A stretch of 38,816 nt of DNA from Gammaproteobacteria bacterium (GCA_012960345.1 DUBL01000035.1:1-38816), one strand, 5' to 3'; numbered from the stretch's first letter, positions 16,161-25,120 are shown. Numbers and translations: made by a program. The notes: generated by a model from the sequence alone, not told the origin.

Positions 16161-16772
16161 CGCGTTTCGCTTGCCAATGGCTTGGTCCAGGCGTGCGACC
16201 CATGACAGGCAAATGGCGATCACAGGACCAATGCCAAAGGCAAACAGCAGTGTGCCGATGCCAACGACACCGCCCAATAACCAACCCGTGGCTAGGACGC
16301 TGATTTCAAGACTGGTACGGACGCGAGCAATTCGAACCCGTGTGATTCTCTGCAAACCGGTCATTAATCCATCGCGAGGTCCTGGGCCGAGATTGCCAGT
16401 TAGATAGAAGGCGCAGCCGATGCCGTTAAGAATGATTCCCGCAACAACCTGAGCAATCCCTAGTAGTTGATTCTGTGGTGTTGGCAGGTATGGCAGCATG
16501 ACATCGATGGCGACCGATACGATGACGACGTTGAAGAGGGTGCCAAGTCCTGGACGCTCACGCAGTGGCACCCACAGTGCGAGCACAACGAGACCAAGGA
16601 CCAGCACGGCGGTACCGATGGACCAGTGTGTTTGCAGTGCAATTCCCTGGGCTAGCGTTGTCCATGGGCTGACGCCTAGCCCTGACGCGATGGCGAGCGC
16701 GTGCCCGGTCCCAAACAACCAGTTGCCTGCTAGGACGATCACCAGGGTGCGCATACTGGGCCGCAAAATCAT
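16143..16772 (-). CDS. YczE/YyaS/YitT family membrane protein
   Basis: An integral membrane protein of about 209 residues with five to six hydrophobic helices. The family pattern is visible: GTGHALAIASGLGVSPWTTLAQG at the N-terminus, LGTLFN, and NLGPGPRDGLMTGL in the middle. Its function is not established. The open frame reaches TTG 16856, but those first 28 residues are polar and basic, so I place the start at ATG 16772; ATG 16754 is also possible. It is convergent with and overlaps the DoxX-like gene by 18 bases. Confidence 0.78.
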   Translation of the reverse strand: MILRPSMRTLVIVLAGNWLFGTGHALAIASGLGVSPWTTLAQGIALQTHWSIGTAVLVLGLVVLALWVPLRERPGLGTLFNVVIVSVAIDVMLPYLPTPQNQLLGIAQVVAGIILNGIGCAFYLTGNLGPGPRDGLMTGLQRITRVRIARVRTSLEISVLATGWLLGGVVGIGTLLFAFGIGPVIAICLSWVARLDQAIGKRNASGRVR

Positions 16773-17183
16773 TGGATGCGGTGCGCTCCACGAAGTGGTT
16801 GGCAGTGAGCGGGCGGGGCGTAGCAATGAGCGCCAGTTGAGGTTTTGGAAATTCAAGGCGCTGTTTAGTGGTAGCTACCAGTCAAAGCGGGAACGTCATG
16901 TTAGGGTTTTCACCAGCGGGCGAGACCTTGGCGTTATCGCTGGGTTATGTGGGCGCCCAGTTGTTGGAGCGGTCACTGATGGCATCTGCTTTGTCACGAC
17001 CTGGTGCGGGGCATTATTAGTCGGGTTTGTTGGGACCAGTTCGTTAGTTGGGAGACCGGACGCTATCGTCGGGCTGGGTTGAAGTCAAACTGCTGATTGC
17101 GCTACGCCACACCATGAGGGAACACAGATAACATCTGGTACTGTCAACATGACACAACAGACGATGCAGGAGCACGAAATCGC
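16773..17183. other. Intergenic stretch of about 400 bases, no recognised gene
   Basis: This is a divergent gap between the YczE-type gene and the metallophosphoesterase gene. The only notable plus-strand frame with an ATG is a 40-codon ORF at 16898-17020, preceded by GGGAAC; it has no recognised similarity. If the YczE-type gene starts at its upstream TTG (16856), the gap shrinks to 327 bases. I see no terminator, tRNA or repeat here. It probably holds two divergent promoters, but I cannot pick convincing -35/-10 pairs. Confidence 0.4.
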
Positions 17184-18269
17184 ATGACAGGACAGTCGGT
17201 GTCAAGGTGGAAACGTGTGGTCGTATTCTGGTTGTTTGTTCTGGTGGCCGCTTACGCGGCTTATGTCTATCCGGTGGTTTCGATCAGTCGTTGGTTGGGT
17301 TACTCGCAATGGATGCCATGGCCAGTCACGATTGGGTTGTGGGCATTGGTCATCTTAGGGTTGTGGTGTTCATTTCGGGGCCACTTGCGCATGATCAAGT
17401 CCCTGTGGGTTCACTGGATGGGAATCGGATTTGTTTTCTTTTCAGTGTGTGTCGTTTACGAATCGCTTTGCCTAATATTGCCTATCGATGACCACCTGGG
17501 TGTGCTGGGCGTGATATCCATTGGTGCTCTGTTGTCATTACTGTCGTTGTTTAATGGACAGCGCATCGTGGTCAAGAGAAATAATTGTGTTTCTCCAAAA
17601 TTGACTCGTCCTTTTCGACTGGTTCAGTTAAGTGATGTGCATATAGGTTCTCGCAGTGGCCGTTATCTGACCCGTGTGGTTGACCGAGTCAAAGCGCTGG
17701 GGCCTGACGCTGTCGTGATCACTGGAGACCTGGTTGATACGGAGACTGTGGGTGAGGCCGAACTGGCTGCTCTTAAAAAGGTTGGCGCACCGACTTTCCT
17801 GTCCATTGGCAATCATGAACGGTATGTTGGCCTCGACGCAGTGCAACCCCTGGTGGAGTCACTGGGCGTAACGGTGTTGCGCCAAGGCAGCCAAGTGATC
17901 GGTGAGATACAGTTGATCGGTATTGATGATGCGGAGTCACCGGACCAGGTTGCTGTGCAATTGCCTTTGATCAAGCGTTGTGGTGGAAAGTACAACGTAT
18001 TGCTCTATCACCGACCACTTGGCTGGCTGGATGCTTTTGCGGGGGGCATCGACCTGATGTTGTCAGGTCACACTCACAATGGACAGATTTTCCCGTTTAA
18101 CTGGTTAGTGCGTGCGCAGTTCAGTCGTATTCATGGGCTCTATCCTGCAAGCAGCGGGGCAGGCCAACATTACGTTTCGCCGGGCACCGGCACTTGGGGG
18201 CCGGTGATGCGTCTTGGTTCACACAACGAGATTACGGTCTTTGATTTGGGGCCGACCGGGGATGCCTAA
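17184..18269 (+). CDS. Membrane-anchored metallophosphoesterase (YkuE-like)
   Basis: A calcineurin-like phosphoesterase with four N-terminal membrane helices (about residues 10-30, 45-63, 78-98 and 105-123) and a catalytic domain from residue 140 on. Metal-site motifs are LSDVHIG (Asp151, His153), GDLVD (181-185), GNHE (209-212), a His in LLYHRP and GHTHNGQ. The layout resembles YkuE/YaeI-type enzymes, some of which act on lipid-linked phosphates, so the substrate may be membrane-associated. The length of 361 residues is usual. Its end overlaps the DUF167 gene by 8 bases. Confidence 0.9.
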   Translation: MTGQSVSRWKRVVVFWLFVLVAAYAAYVYPVVSISRWLGYSQWMPWPVTIGLWALVILGLWCSFRGHLRMIKSLWVHWMGIGFVFFSVCVVYESLCLILPIDDHLGVLGVISIGALLSLLSLFNGQRIVVKRNNCVSPKLTRPFRLVQLSDVHIGSRSGRYLTRVVDRVKALGPDAVVITGDLVDTETVGEAELAALKKVGAPTFLSIGNHERYVGLDAVQPLVESLGVTVLRQGSQVIGEIQLIGIDDAESPDQVAVQLPLIKRCGGKYNVLLYHRPLGWLDAFAGGIDLMLSGHTHNGQIFPFNWLVRAQFSRIHGLYPASSGAGQHYVSPGTGTWGPVMRLGSHNEITVFDLGPTGDA

Positions 18270-18564
18270 ACAGGCTGGGGAAGCGCGTTGCTGGTGTCGA
18301 CGCGATGGCAATGTGATTGAGTTGCGAATCAGAGTAATCCCAAGGGCGCATCAGGCCGCATTTGGTTCGGTACGTGGAGATCGACTGGTCATTCGAGTTA
18401 ACAGTCCGCCAATCCAGGGTAAGGCGAACGCGCGGCTGCGACAATTTCTCGCCGGTGCATTTGGTTGTCGACAAAGGGATGTGGAGTTAGTCAACGGGGA
18501 ACATGACCGGGACAAGGTGGTCCGTATTCATGGAGCCCGTATGATTCCCGCGGCATTGTCGTGA
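18262..18564 (+). CDS. DUF167/YggU family protein
   Basis: A 100-residue protein of the DUF167 (YggU) family, small cytoplasmic proteins of unknown role. Family signatures are IELRIRVIPRAHQ, RLVIRVNSPPIQGKANARLRQFLA and VVRIHG. ATG 18262 overlaps the end of the phosphoesterase gene and follows GGGG, so the two are probably translated together; the frame stays open upstream to 18214 without family similarity. Confidence 0.85.
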   Translation: MPKQAGEARCWCRRDGNVIELRIRVIPRAHQAAFGSVRGDRLVIRVNSPPIQGKANARLRQFLAGAFGCRQRDVELVNGEHDRDKVVRIHGARMIPAALS

Positions 18565-18639
18565 ATCAAACAAGTGATGAAGAGGCTGCTAGACTGCGTC
18601 GAGGCAAGAAGATGTATCTCGGGGACAGCGAGTGAAGCG

Positions 18640-19605
18640 ATGTTGACATTGACGCCGGACGATCTCACTTTCATTGGGCATGATCTTGTGCGCCCGGAGT
18701 GTGTTCTAGCGACTCGGGCCGGTGCACTCTATGCGAGTCATGGTGGTGGCGGTATCAGTTGTCTCTTTAAGGATGGCCGTAGCGAACTTATTCGCGCAAC
18801 ATCAGGTGATGTGCCGGAAGATTTTATTCCGAACGGGTACTCGTTGATGCCTGATGGCCGTTTCCTGATTGCCAATGTTGGCACATCGGGGGGTGTCTTT
18901 ATCCTGGCCCGAGACGGTTCGGTAACGTGTTTCCTTGACGAAATCGACGGCCAATGTTTACCGGCAACGAACTTTGCTAACTATGATGCTCAAGGACGCG
19001 TGTGGATCTCTGTCAGCACTACGGCGACTAATCGTGATCTCGCCTTTAACAAGGAGATCGCCAACGGGTACGTGATCTTAGTTGACGAACACGGTGCGAG
19101 GATCGTTGTTGATGACATCTGTTTTGCGAATGAGAACAAGGTCGACCCTTCTGGCGAATGGCTGTATGTGCATGAAACCATGGGGCGGGCGCTGATTCGT
19201 TTTCCCATTGCAGATGACAACAGCCTCGGCCCTCGTCAGACGGTTGCCGAATACGAATCAGGTATTTTCCCCGATGGTTTCGAGTTCGATGCCCAGGGTG
19301 GTATCTGGTGCACGAGTGTGGTCAGTAACCGCGTCGTTCGAGTTGATGCAGACGGTAGTCAGCACACCGTGTTAGATGCCGGCGACCCGGAGCTCGTGGC
19401 CCGCGCAGAACTGGCGTACCAATGCGGCGAGTTTTCGCGTGAGTTTCTCAACGGCGGTGGCGATAGCGTCCTGGGTAATTGTGCCAGCATCGGCTTTGGC
19501 GGAGATGATCTCAAGACGGCGTTTCTCGGCTCGTTGCAAGCTGATCGCATCACCAGTTTTCGTGTTCCCGTGGCAGGGGCGGTACCCCCCCACTGGAATT
19601 TCTGA
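18640..19605 (+). CDS. SMP-30/gluconolactonase-like beta-propeller protein
   Basis: A six-bladed beta-propeller hydrolase of the SMP-30/gluconolactonase/LRE family, usually a metal-dependent sugar or organic-acid lactonase. Family features are RPECVLAT near residue 17 (Glu metal ligand), ANVGTSGGVF, the asparagine-bearing CLPATNFANYDAQGRVWIS, and FPDGFEFDAQGGIW with the Asp ligand of the last blades. I use ATG 18640 (321 residues); the frame also opens at GTG 18574 or ATG 18577, but that stretch does not look like the family. No signal peptide is apparent. It precedes an HMG-CoA-lyase-type gene by about 110 bases and may be part of the same pathway. Confidence 0.84.
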   Translation: MLTLTPDDLTFIGHDLVRPECVLATRAGALYASHGGGGISCLFKDGRSELIRATSGDVPEDFIPNGYSLMPDGRFLIANVGTSGGVFILARDGSVTCFLDEIDGQCLPATNFANYDAQGRVWISVSTTATNRDLAFNKEIANGYVILVDEHGARIVVDDICFANENKVDPSGEWLYVHETMGRALIRFPIADDNSLGPRQTVAEYESGIFPDGFEFDAQGGIWCTSVVSNRVVRVDADGSQHTVLDAGDPELVARAELAYQCGEFSREFLNGGGDSVLGNCASIGFGGDDLKTAFLGSLQADRITSFRVPVAGAVPPHWNF

Positions 19606-19718
19606 GTAGTATGACGTCTGGAGAGGCTTTGGCCGACGTTGCGTTCGACCTTTAACAAGATAGTCCGTTTAACACATGGGCGACCCAACATGATTAAGCA
19701 ACAGTGAGTGACATCGTT

Positions 19719-20657
19719 ATGAATAGACCTACCCGGGTTGAGATAACCGAAGTTGGCCCGCGTGATGGACTGCAGGCTGAACCCGCGTTCGTGCCGACCG
19801 CAACCAAGATCGATTTGATCAACAATTTGATAGCCGCCGGTGTGCCACGGATAGAGTTTTCTTCGTTCGTTTCGCCCCGTGCTGTACCGCAACTGGTTGA
19901 CGTGGTCGATGTATTTGAAAGACTGGATCGCTCAACCGACACAGTACTGGCGGCGCTGGTGCCGAACGCAAAAGGCGCGGTTAGAGCGGCCGAATGCCAG
20001 GTTGACGAGATTATTGTTTTTCTTTCTGCATCTGAAAGTCATAACCTTAAGAACGTCAACCGATCCGTTGAAGAATCGCTGTCAGGGTTTGAGCATGTTG
20101 CGAAGATCGCAGATCACGCCGGAATTCCAGTTAATGGGGCGATTGCAACGGCTTTCGGATGCCCGTTTGAAGGTGATGTGTCCGTCAAACAACTGGAAGC
20201 AATTGCCCGTCGTTACCAGGAGTGTGGTTTCTCAGGAGTGACTTTAGGCGACACCACTGGGATGGCAACGCCACCGATTGTGCAGCGGGCCGTGCGTCAC
20301 TTGAAGGAGCACGTACCTGAACTGCCGATTGGATTGCACTTTCACAACACCCGCGGCATTGGGCTGGTCAATGTGATTGCCGGATTGGATGAAGGCGTCG
20401 ATCGATATGATTCGTCGTTCGGTGGGATCGGTGGTTGCCCCTTTGCCCCCAAGGCGACAGGAAATATCTGTACCGAAGATCTTATTTACTTGTTGCATGA
20501 AATGGGCATCGAGACCGGTATCGATTTGGAGCAGTTATCTGCCGTCGCGTGTAACGTCGAAAGTGTTATCGGGCGAGATCTTCCAGGTCAGGTAATGAAG
20601 GCTGGGCCTAGACTGAAGTTGCACCCGATGGCAGATGTTGCCACCGCGGTGGGCTGA
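19719..20657 (+). CDS. Hydroxymethylglutaryl-CoA lyase family protein
   Basis: A TIM-barrel lyase that cleaves a 3-hydroxy-3-methylacyl-CoA, as HMG-CoA lyase does in leucine breakdown. Visible are EVGPRDGLQ (Arg-Asp acting on the substrate), the metal-binding histidines in GLHFHNTRG, and the loop FGGIGGCPFAP with the catalytic Cys. I prefer ATG 19719 (312 residues), which begins a few residues before the first strand; GTG 19704 adds five residues. Normal length. The family III CoA transferase gene begins 23 bases downstream, so the acyl-CoA substrate may be formed by CoA transfer. Without a linked methylcrotonyl-CoA pathway, a related substrate such as citramalyl-CoA is possible. Confidence 0.9.
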   Translation: MNRPTRVEITEVGPRDGLQAEPAFVPTATKIDLINNLIAAGVPRIEFSSFVSPRAVPQLVDVVDVFERLDRSTDTVLAALVPNAKGAVRAAECQVDEIIVFLSASESHNLKNVNRSVEESLSGFEHVAKIADHAGIPVNGAIATAFGCPFEGDVSVKQLEAIARRYQECGFSGVTLGDTTGMATPPIVQRAVRHLKEHVPELPIGLHFHNTRGIGLVNVIAGLDEGVDRYDSSFGGIGGCPFAPKATGNICTEDLIYLLHEMGIETGIDLEQLSAVACNVESVIGRDLPGQVMKAGPRLKLHPMADVATAVG

Positions 20658-20680
20658 GACACGTCGCGGGCGCTGTTGCG

Positions 20681-21823
20681 ATGGCATTGTCTGGGATTCG
20701 TGTCGTTGATCTGACACGGATACTGGCGGGTCCTTTCTGCACCTTGATGCTCGCCGATATGGGTGCGGAGGTCATCAAAATTGAAAGCCCCGATAGCGGT
20801 GACCCCGTGCGTAGACAAGGCGCCATCAAGGAAGGCATCAGTTGGTATTTCGCACAGTTCAATCGCAACAAGAAATCAGTGGTTTTGGATCTTTATACCG
20901 ATGAAGGGAAAAAGACCCTAACAAAATTGCTATCCACTGCAGACGTACTGGTTGACAACTATCGTCCCGGCGTCCTGACCAAGATGGGTTTTTCTGAGGA
21001 GCGGCTTGAGGAAATCAATCCGCGCCTGATTCAGGCCAGTGTTAATGGTTACGGTTCGTCAGGCCCCTACGTTGATCGACCTTCTTTTGACTTTATTGCG
21101 CAGGCCATGAGCGGGTTCATGAGCGTTAATGGTGGCCCAGACAGTGATCCCCAACGGGCGGCGCCGCCCATGAGCGATCTGATCGCCGGGCTTTACTGCG
21201 CGTTTGGTGTGGTGACGGCGTTACAGGCCAGAGAGCGCACCGGTCGTGGTCAGCGAGTGGAATCGAGTCTGACCGGGGGCTTGATCAGTATGATGGCTTA
21301 CCTTTCTGCTGAGTATTTCGCCACAGGGGAAATTCCCCAACGGACGGGTAATTACCATCCGATCGTTTCTCCTTATGGCCTATTTCAGGCTAGCGATGGG
21401 ATGGTCGCTGTCGCGCCGTCGACCGATACCTTTGTGCGACGCTTTCTCCGCGCGTTGATGCTTGAGTACTTACTCGACGATGTTCGTTTTCAGACCAATG
21501 ACGATCGCATGATTAACCGGGACGTCCTGGCGGACAGGATCAACGAGGTGACATCACTTCGGACAGTTGATTACTGGATCGAGGTGATTAACGATGCCGG
21601 TTGCCCTTGTGGGAGAGTCATGGATTTAGCCGAGGTCTTTTCTGATCCCCAGGTGCTATCTCAGAACATGGTGCTGGATCAGGTGCACCCGGGCCACGGC
21701 ACTGTGCGGATGACTGGGTTTCCGGTTAAGTTATCGCGCACGCCAGCTAAACTGCGCAGGCCTGCACCCGATCTTGGCGCTGACACCGAGGCAATTCTAG
21801 CCGCCCTTGATGACAGCGACTGA
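20681..21823 (+). CDS. CaiB/BaiF family III CoA transferase
   Basis: A family III CoA transferase (380 residues) that moves CoA between carboxylic acids via aspartyl-CoA. It opens with a typical LSGIRVVDLTRILAGPFCTLMLADMGAEVIKIE, has RNKKSVVLDL, and carries the likely nucleophile Asp137 in RPSFDFIAQAMSG. The C-terminus LGADTEAIL is also typical. It lies 23 bases after the lyase gene, indicating co-transcription. The pair could activate and cleave a branched hydroxy acid such as citramalate. It is convergent with the unrecognised gene ending at 21866. Confidence 0.93.
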   Translation: MALSGIRVVDLTRILAGPFCTLMLADMGAEVIKIESPDSGDPVRRQGAIKEGISWYFAQFNRNKKSVVLDLYTDEGKKTLTKLLSTADVLVDNYRPGVLTKMGFSEERLEEINPRLIQASVNGYGSSGPYVDRPSFDFIAQAMSGFMSVNGGPDSDPQRAAPPMSDLIAGLYCAFGVVTALQARERTGRGQRVESSLTGGLISMMAYLSAEYFATGEIPQRTGNYHPIVSPYGLFQASDGMVAVAPSTDTFVRRFLRALMLEYLLDDVRFQTNDDRMINRDVLADRINEVTSLRTVDYWIEVINDAGCPCGRVMDLAEVFSDPQVLSQNMVLDQVHPGHGTVRMTGFPVKLSRTPAKLRRPAPDLGADTEAILAALDDSD

Positions 21824-21865
21824 TGGTGTCGGTTAATGGGGTAGATGATCGTTTTTAGCGCCGAG

Positions 21866-23236
21866 TTATGATCCCCAGGGTTGGATCGCTGACTTCAGTT
21901 GTTCATAGCCTTCGACAAAGCCAGGTCGTGTGTCCGAATAAACTCGATCGAAGATAGAGAGCGATTCATCCAGCCACTTGTGCAACTTCGTATGATGCGG
22001 GTTGGCATCGCGGTAGGCGTCACGGATCAACACGAAATGGATGCGAGGATCATAAGGCCGTTTGGTTCCACCCATCGACTCGTCCCCGTCGAGTAAGCGT
22101 AACAGCATGGCATCCGCAGACCCCAATGTTTGCTCGTGGATGGGGGGCCCGTCCATGCGGTACATGACAGACGTCATATCCCGCCCGTTGCCTGTGGTGT
22201 AGCCCATTTCATCCCATAAGTCTGCCATTCGCCGGTCTGAGCCTACTGCGCCGATCACGAGTTGGCCAAATGCACGCAAGGGGTCGGATACATCGGCTAA
22301 CAGATCAGTCAGTCGATCGCCGTCAAGATCCGTTGCCAGCACGATCACGTCACGTTTTTCGATTAAATCCCATAAAAGTAGACCATAGTTGGTGTCTGCG
22401 ATATGCATTTCGATCTGACCGCTCCAGTTCTCCATGCCGGCCTTAAAATCATCAGGTAACAGGGCAATGATGCGATCGACCCGCTCGCGGTGTTCGACAT
22501 AACCGTCTACGGCATATTGGCGTCCAATATTGAATTGAGTACCTTGTAACAACCACGACAGCAGGCCCGCGTTGATTCCGTCTTCCATTGCCTGGGTTGG
22601 TTTCATGGCGACACGACCCAGCTTGCCGGTTTCGTGAACCATTTGCAGGAAGCGTCGGTTGGCGTAAGCCATCTGAATAGCCGGTGTGTTCATTTCTGAA
22701 TGAATAACACCAGTTTGCGCGTCGACATCGAAGACCGACCGGTCCTGAGAGTAGGGCAGGCAGGGCATGCATCGAACCACGGTAATGCAACCATAAGGCC
22801 GTACGTTGCAGTAGACGCCGGCCTGTGTGCGTAATGGTGCGTTACCAGATTTCCCCAATACAACCACTTTACCTCCCGCCCCGTCGTTAACGTAAGCATC
22901 GCCAGCAGTTGACCACTTGATGGAAGCGCACGGCATGTTGCCAAACCAGCTTAGGGGTTCAAGCTTGAGATCGTGTCGGTACTGTGCCCACATGGGTACA
23001 GCGAAAAAAGGCAGGCCAAGTACATCAATCGCTGCAATCGTTCCTAGCAACGCATAGGCATCGGTAAGTGAGTGCGCTACTGGATTGACATCGCCGTCAT
23101 GATGGCCACCCTGCCAGATGACGGCATCGGGATAGCCGTTGGGTTTGACTTCGCTGCTAACAAATAAATTGCTCAGCAATCCAAAAAGGTTTTCGCCGGA
23201 GGCTTCTGTGTGCGCGATCTTGAGAAGGTCCAGCAT
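21866..23236 (-). CDS. Unrecognised conserved-looking protein of 456 residues
   Basis: I do not recognise this protein. From ATG 23236 it is 456 residues, soluble, without signal peptide, membrane helix or low-complexity part. The start is supported by GGAG nine bases upstream. Conspicuous stretches include IWQGGHHDGDVNPVAHS near residue 43, GAGGKVVVLGKSGNAP near 120, a Cys-rich section (YCNVRPYGCITVVRCMPC) around 143-160, and LATDLDGDRLTDLLADV near 300. His and Asp residues in the first of these could bind metal, but this is a guess. Codon use looks like neighbouring genes. Its end is convergent with the CoA transferase, and upstream lies the DNA glycosylase gene on the same strand, about 75 bases away. 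Confidence 0.72.
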   Translation of the reverse strand: MLDLLKIAHTEASGENLFGLLSNLFVSSEVKPNGYPDAVIWQGGHHDGDVNPVAHSLTDAYALLGTIAAIDVLGLPFFAVPMWAQYRHDLKLEPLSWFGNMPCASIKWSTAGDAYVNDGAGGKVVVLGKSGNAPLRTQAGVYCNVRPYGCITVVRCMPCLPYSQDRSVFDVDAQTGVIHSEMNTPAIQMAYANRRFLQMVHETGKLGRVAMKPTQAMEDGINAGLLSWLLQGTQFNIGRQYAVDGYVEHRERVDRIIALLPDDFKAGMENWSGQIEMHIADTNYGLLLWDLIEKRDVIVLATDLDGDRLTDLLADVSDPLRAFGQLVIGAVGSDRRMADLWDEMGYTTGNGRDMTSVMYRMDGPPIHEQTLGSADAMLLRLLDGDESMGGTKRPYDPRIHFVLIRDAYRDANPHHTKLHKWLDESLSIFDRVYSDTRPGFVEGYEQLKSAIQPWGS

Positions 23237-23310
23237 GTTTGATGTCTCCGGAGTGTGGGCGTGAGGTGTTGAGAGAGGGGTATACCCTGTGCTTGGGCAA
23301 AGAATCAACT

Positions 23311-24054
23311 CTACAAAGGCATCTTAGTCGATGACCTATCGGCAAGTTCAGAGGCTTCACAAAAGTGGGCTGTCAGATCGCTCAGTCGACTGTGGGCATT
23401 GAGTCCGCTGGTGTGGGGCATAACATAAACGGGTCGGCCGCCGACAGTGCGCGTCTGTAGGCCTGCTGTGGCGCTCCGATCAACCACCTGCCGCCAACCA
23501 CCAAGTCCGACAAAACACACAGTGCGCGGCTGTAGCCATTGCGCCAGTCGTTCAACTCGCCCAAAGCCCTGATGGAACTCTGCGCCGGTGACTTGGTCGG
23601 CTCGGGCTGTTGTTCTTCGCACGAGGTCAGTCATGCCAAGGCCATGTTGTTGGACTGCATGGAGAGGATCACGATCAATGCTGACGATCCCTGAGGCCAA
23701 TGCCGCCGGCCAGAAGCGGTTGCCGGGTCGGGCATAACCGATGGAGTGGTCAGCTGAGTAGGGGCTGGGATTCAGTCCAACAACGAGTATTCGCATGGCG
23801 GGTGCAACCGTGTCAGATAGGCTGCGGATGCGGGTCAGATTCATGCGTACGTTTTCACTTTGCCATTTTGGCGGGGCGTTAACGGTAAAGCCGGCACCAA
23901 TCGCGAGGTCGGTCGAGCGTTGAATCGTCCAGTCCTGTGTTGAGTGTGGGGTTAAACAGCATTCGATCGTATCCCCATCTAAGAGGGTGTGACGCAGTTC
24001 GGCCAGCAATAAGGGCAGTGCGCTGGCCGGCTGATCAGTGCCAAGATGGATCAA
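23311..24054 (-). CDS. mug: Mug/TDG-type mismatch DNA glycosylase with N-terminal methyltransferase-like remnant
   Basis: A 247-residue protein whose residues 86-240 form a mismatch-specific uracil/thymine-DNA glycosylase. It shows VVGLNPSPYSADHSIGYARPGNRFWPAAL (motif 1, corresponding to GINPG of Mug), GMTDLVRR and the second active-site loop VMPHTSGLNAHS. The enzyme removes uracil or ethenocytosine from DNA. Residues 1-85 (LLAELRHTLLDGD, DWTIQRSTDLAIGAGFTV) resemble the C-terminal half of a class I methyltransferase without its SAM-binding motif. The same fused layout is known to me mainly from Actinobacteria. The start overlaps the TauD-type gene stop by 4 bases (ATGA). Confidence 0.84.
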   Translation of the reverse strand: MIHLGTDQPASALPLLLAELRHTLLDGDTIECCLTPHSTQDWTIQRSTDLAIGAGFTVNAPPKWQSENVRMNLTRIRSLSDTVAPAMRILVVGLNPSPYSADHSIGYARPGNRFWPAALASGIVSIDRDPLHAVQQHGLGMTDLVRRTTARADQVTGAEFHQGFGRVERLAQWLQPRTVCFVGLGGWRQVVDRSATAGLQTRTVGGRPVYVMPHTSGLNAHSRLSDLTAHFCEASELADRSSTKMPL

Positions 24055-25076
24055 GGGCGAGAGCGATGAAAATCTTGCCGGCGGGTGAAGCTGTGACAGA
24101 ACTCTCGAGTATTCTTAAAGTGAGGGGGTAGCGGCCGGCCGTTTGGCAGACTGAGCCACAGGCGCAGCATATGTCGGCGCTTTTCCGGTATGCCGGGATG
24201 GTCTTGGTAGGCCGGGCGCCCGTGTAACAGGTCGTAGTTATTGGCGATCAGCAGTTCTCCCGGTTTCAGGGTGAATTCAATCGATAGCGTCTCGCATAGT
24301 GTGCTCATTAAATCCATCGCTTCTTTTTGTGGTTCGCTCAGCGGTGGTACTTCTGGAAATCGTTCCGCCATTTCGATGTACGTGCGTTTGAAAAGCACGT
24401 TGAGATAACCCTCGTGGTAGGCGTAGATCGGCACAGTCTGCACCCGAGGCTGTCCTGGGACCTGTTGGCCCCTGGCATCGAAAGGAAAGGGTTCCTGTAG
24501 CACGCGGGCAAGGTCAGGGCGCCGGGCCAGTATCTCGTTGAAAACGGTAATCGCACTTACCAGCCGCGATTGTCCGCCAGCGACAGCGGCTTCGATGCAT
24601 AGCAGCAAGAAGGCATCGGAACCATCGTTGTGAAAGTCGAGTTCCCGATTAGTTTGGTATAGCCGAAGATCATCGACTTTGAAGGGATCGCTGCCGGTGT
24701 CGCGAATATCATGGAGAAGGTGACCAGCTGCATCTTGCGGATCAGGAAATCCCAATTGGTGGCCAAAGCTAAAAAATATCCGTTTCGTAAGGGTTATTGA
24801 TGTGTCAATCGGGAAGCCGCTGACCACAACGAAGCCGTGCCCACCTTCCAGCACAGCGCGGATGCTTTCGACAACAGGTTTAAGCGATGCCAGTTCGAAA
24901 TCTTCGAGCTGGCATTCGCTCCAAGTGGTGTTGTGCGAGTCGAGCTTGTTGGCGGACTGTCTAAGCTCACCTATTTGCTGATTATTCAGGTGGATGAGTG
25001 TGTTGGCAGTCGTGTTGATCGGTAGCGCTTTCCAAGCGGCGGGGCTGTCGATCGCTTGTGTGAGGTACTCGGGCAT
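24051..25076 (-). CDS. TauD/TfdA family Fe(II)/2-oxoglutarate dioxygenase
   Basis: A non-haem iron 2-oxoglutarate-dependent dioxygenase (341 residues). The iron triad is His149-x-Asp151 in LDFHNDGSD and His285 in LLHGRPAYQD; Arg305 in MLRLWLSLP should bind the 2-oxoglutarate carboxylate. The arrangement matches TauD/TfdA enzymes that oxidise sulfonates, phosphonates, betaines or aryloxy acids. The length is slightly above average because of an N-terminal helical extension. It overlaps the glycosylase gene by 4 bases and follows the nuclease-like gene after 44 bases. The co-transcribed DNA glycosylase makes the physiological role unclear. Confidence 0.9.
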   Translation of the reverse strand: MPEYLTQAIDSPAAWKALPINTTANTLIHLNNQQIGELRQSANKLDSHNTTWSECQLEDFELASLKPVVESIRAVLEGGHGFVVVSGFPIDTSITLTKRIFFSFGHQLGFPDPQDAAGHLLHDIRDTGSDPFKVDDLRLYQTNRELDFHNDGSDAFLLLCIEAAVAGGQSRLVSAITVFNEILARRPDLARVLQEPFPFDARGQQVPGQPRVQTVPIYAYHEGYLNVLFKRTYIEMAERFPEVPPLSEPQKEAMDLMSTLCETLSIEFTLKPGELLIANNYDLLHGRPAYQDHPGIPEKRRHMLRLWLSLPNGRPLPPHFKNTREFCHSFTRRQDFHRSRP

Positions 25077-25120
25077 CTGATTGAATAATCCGCTTCGATG
25101 TTAGCGACTTCGGTGAGGTG

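Noticed and set aside
16498..17082. Plus-strand ORF of 194 codons over the YczE-type gene and gap
   Set aside because: It is rich in Arg, Thr and Ser, opposite a clear membrane-protein gene, and resembles no family; read as a shadow frame.
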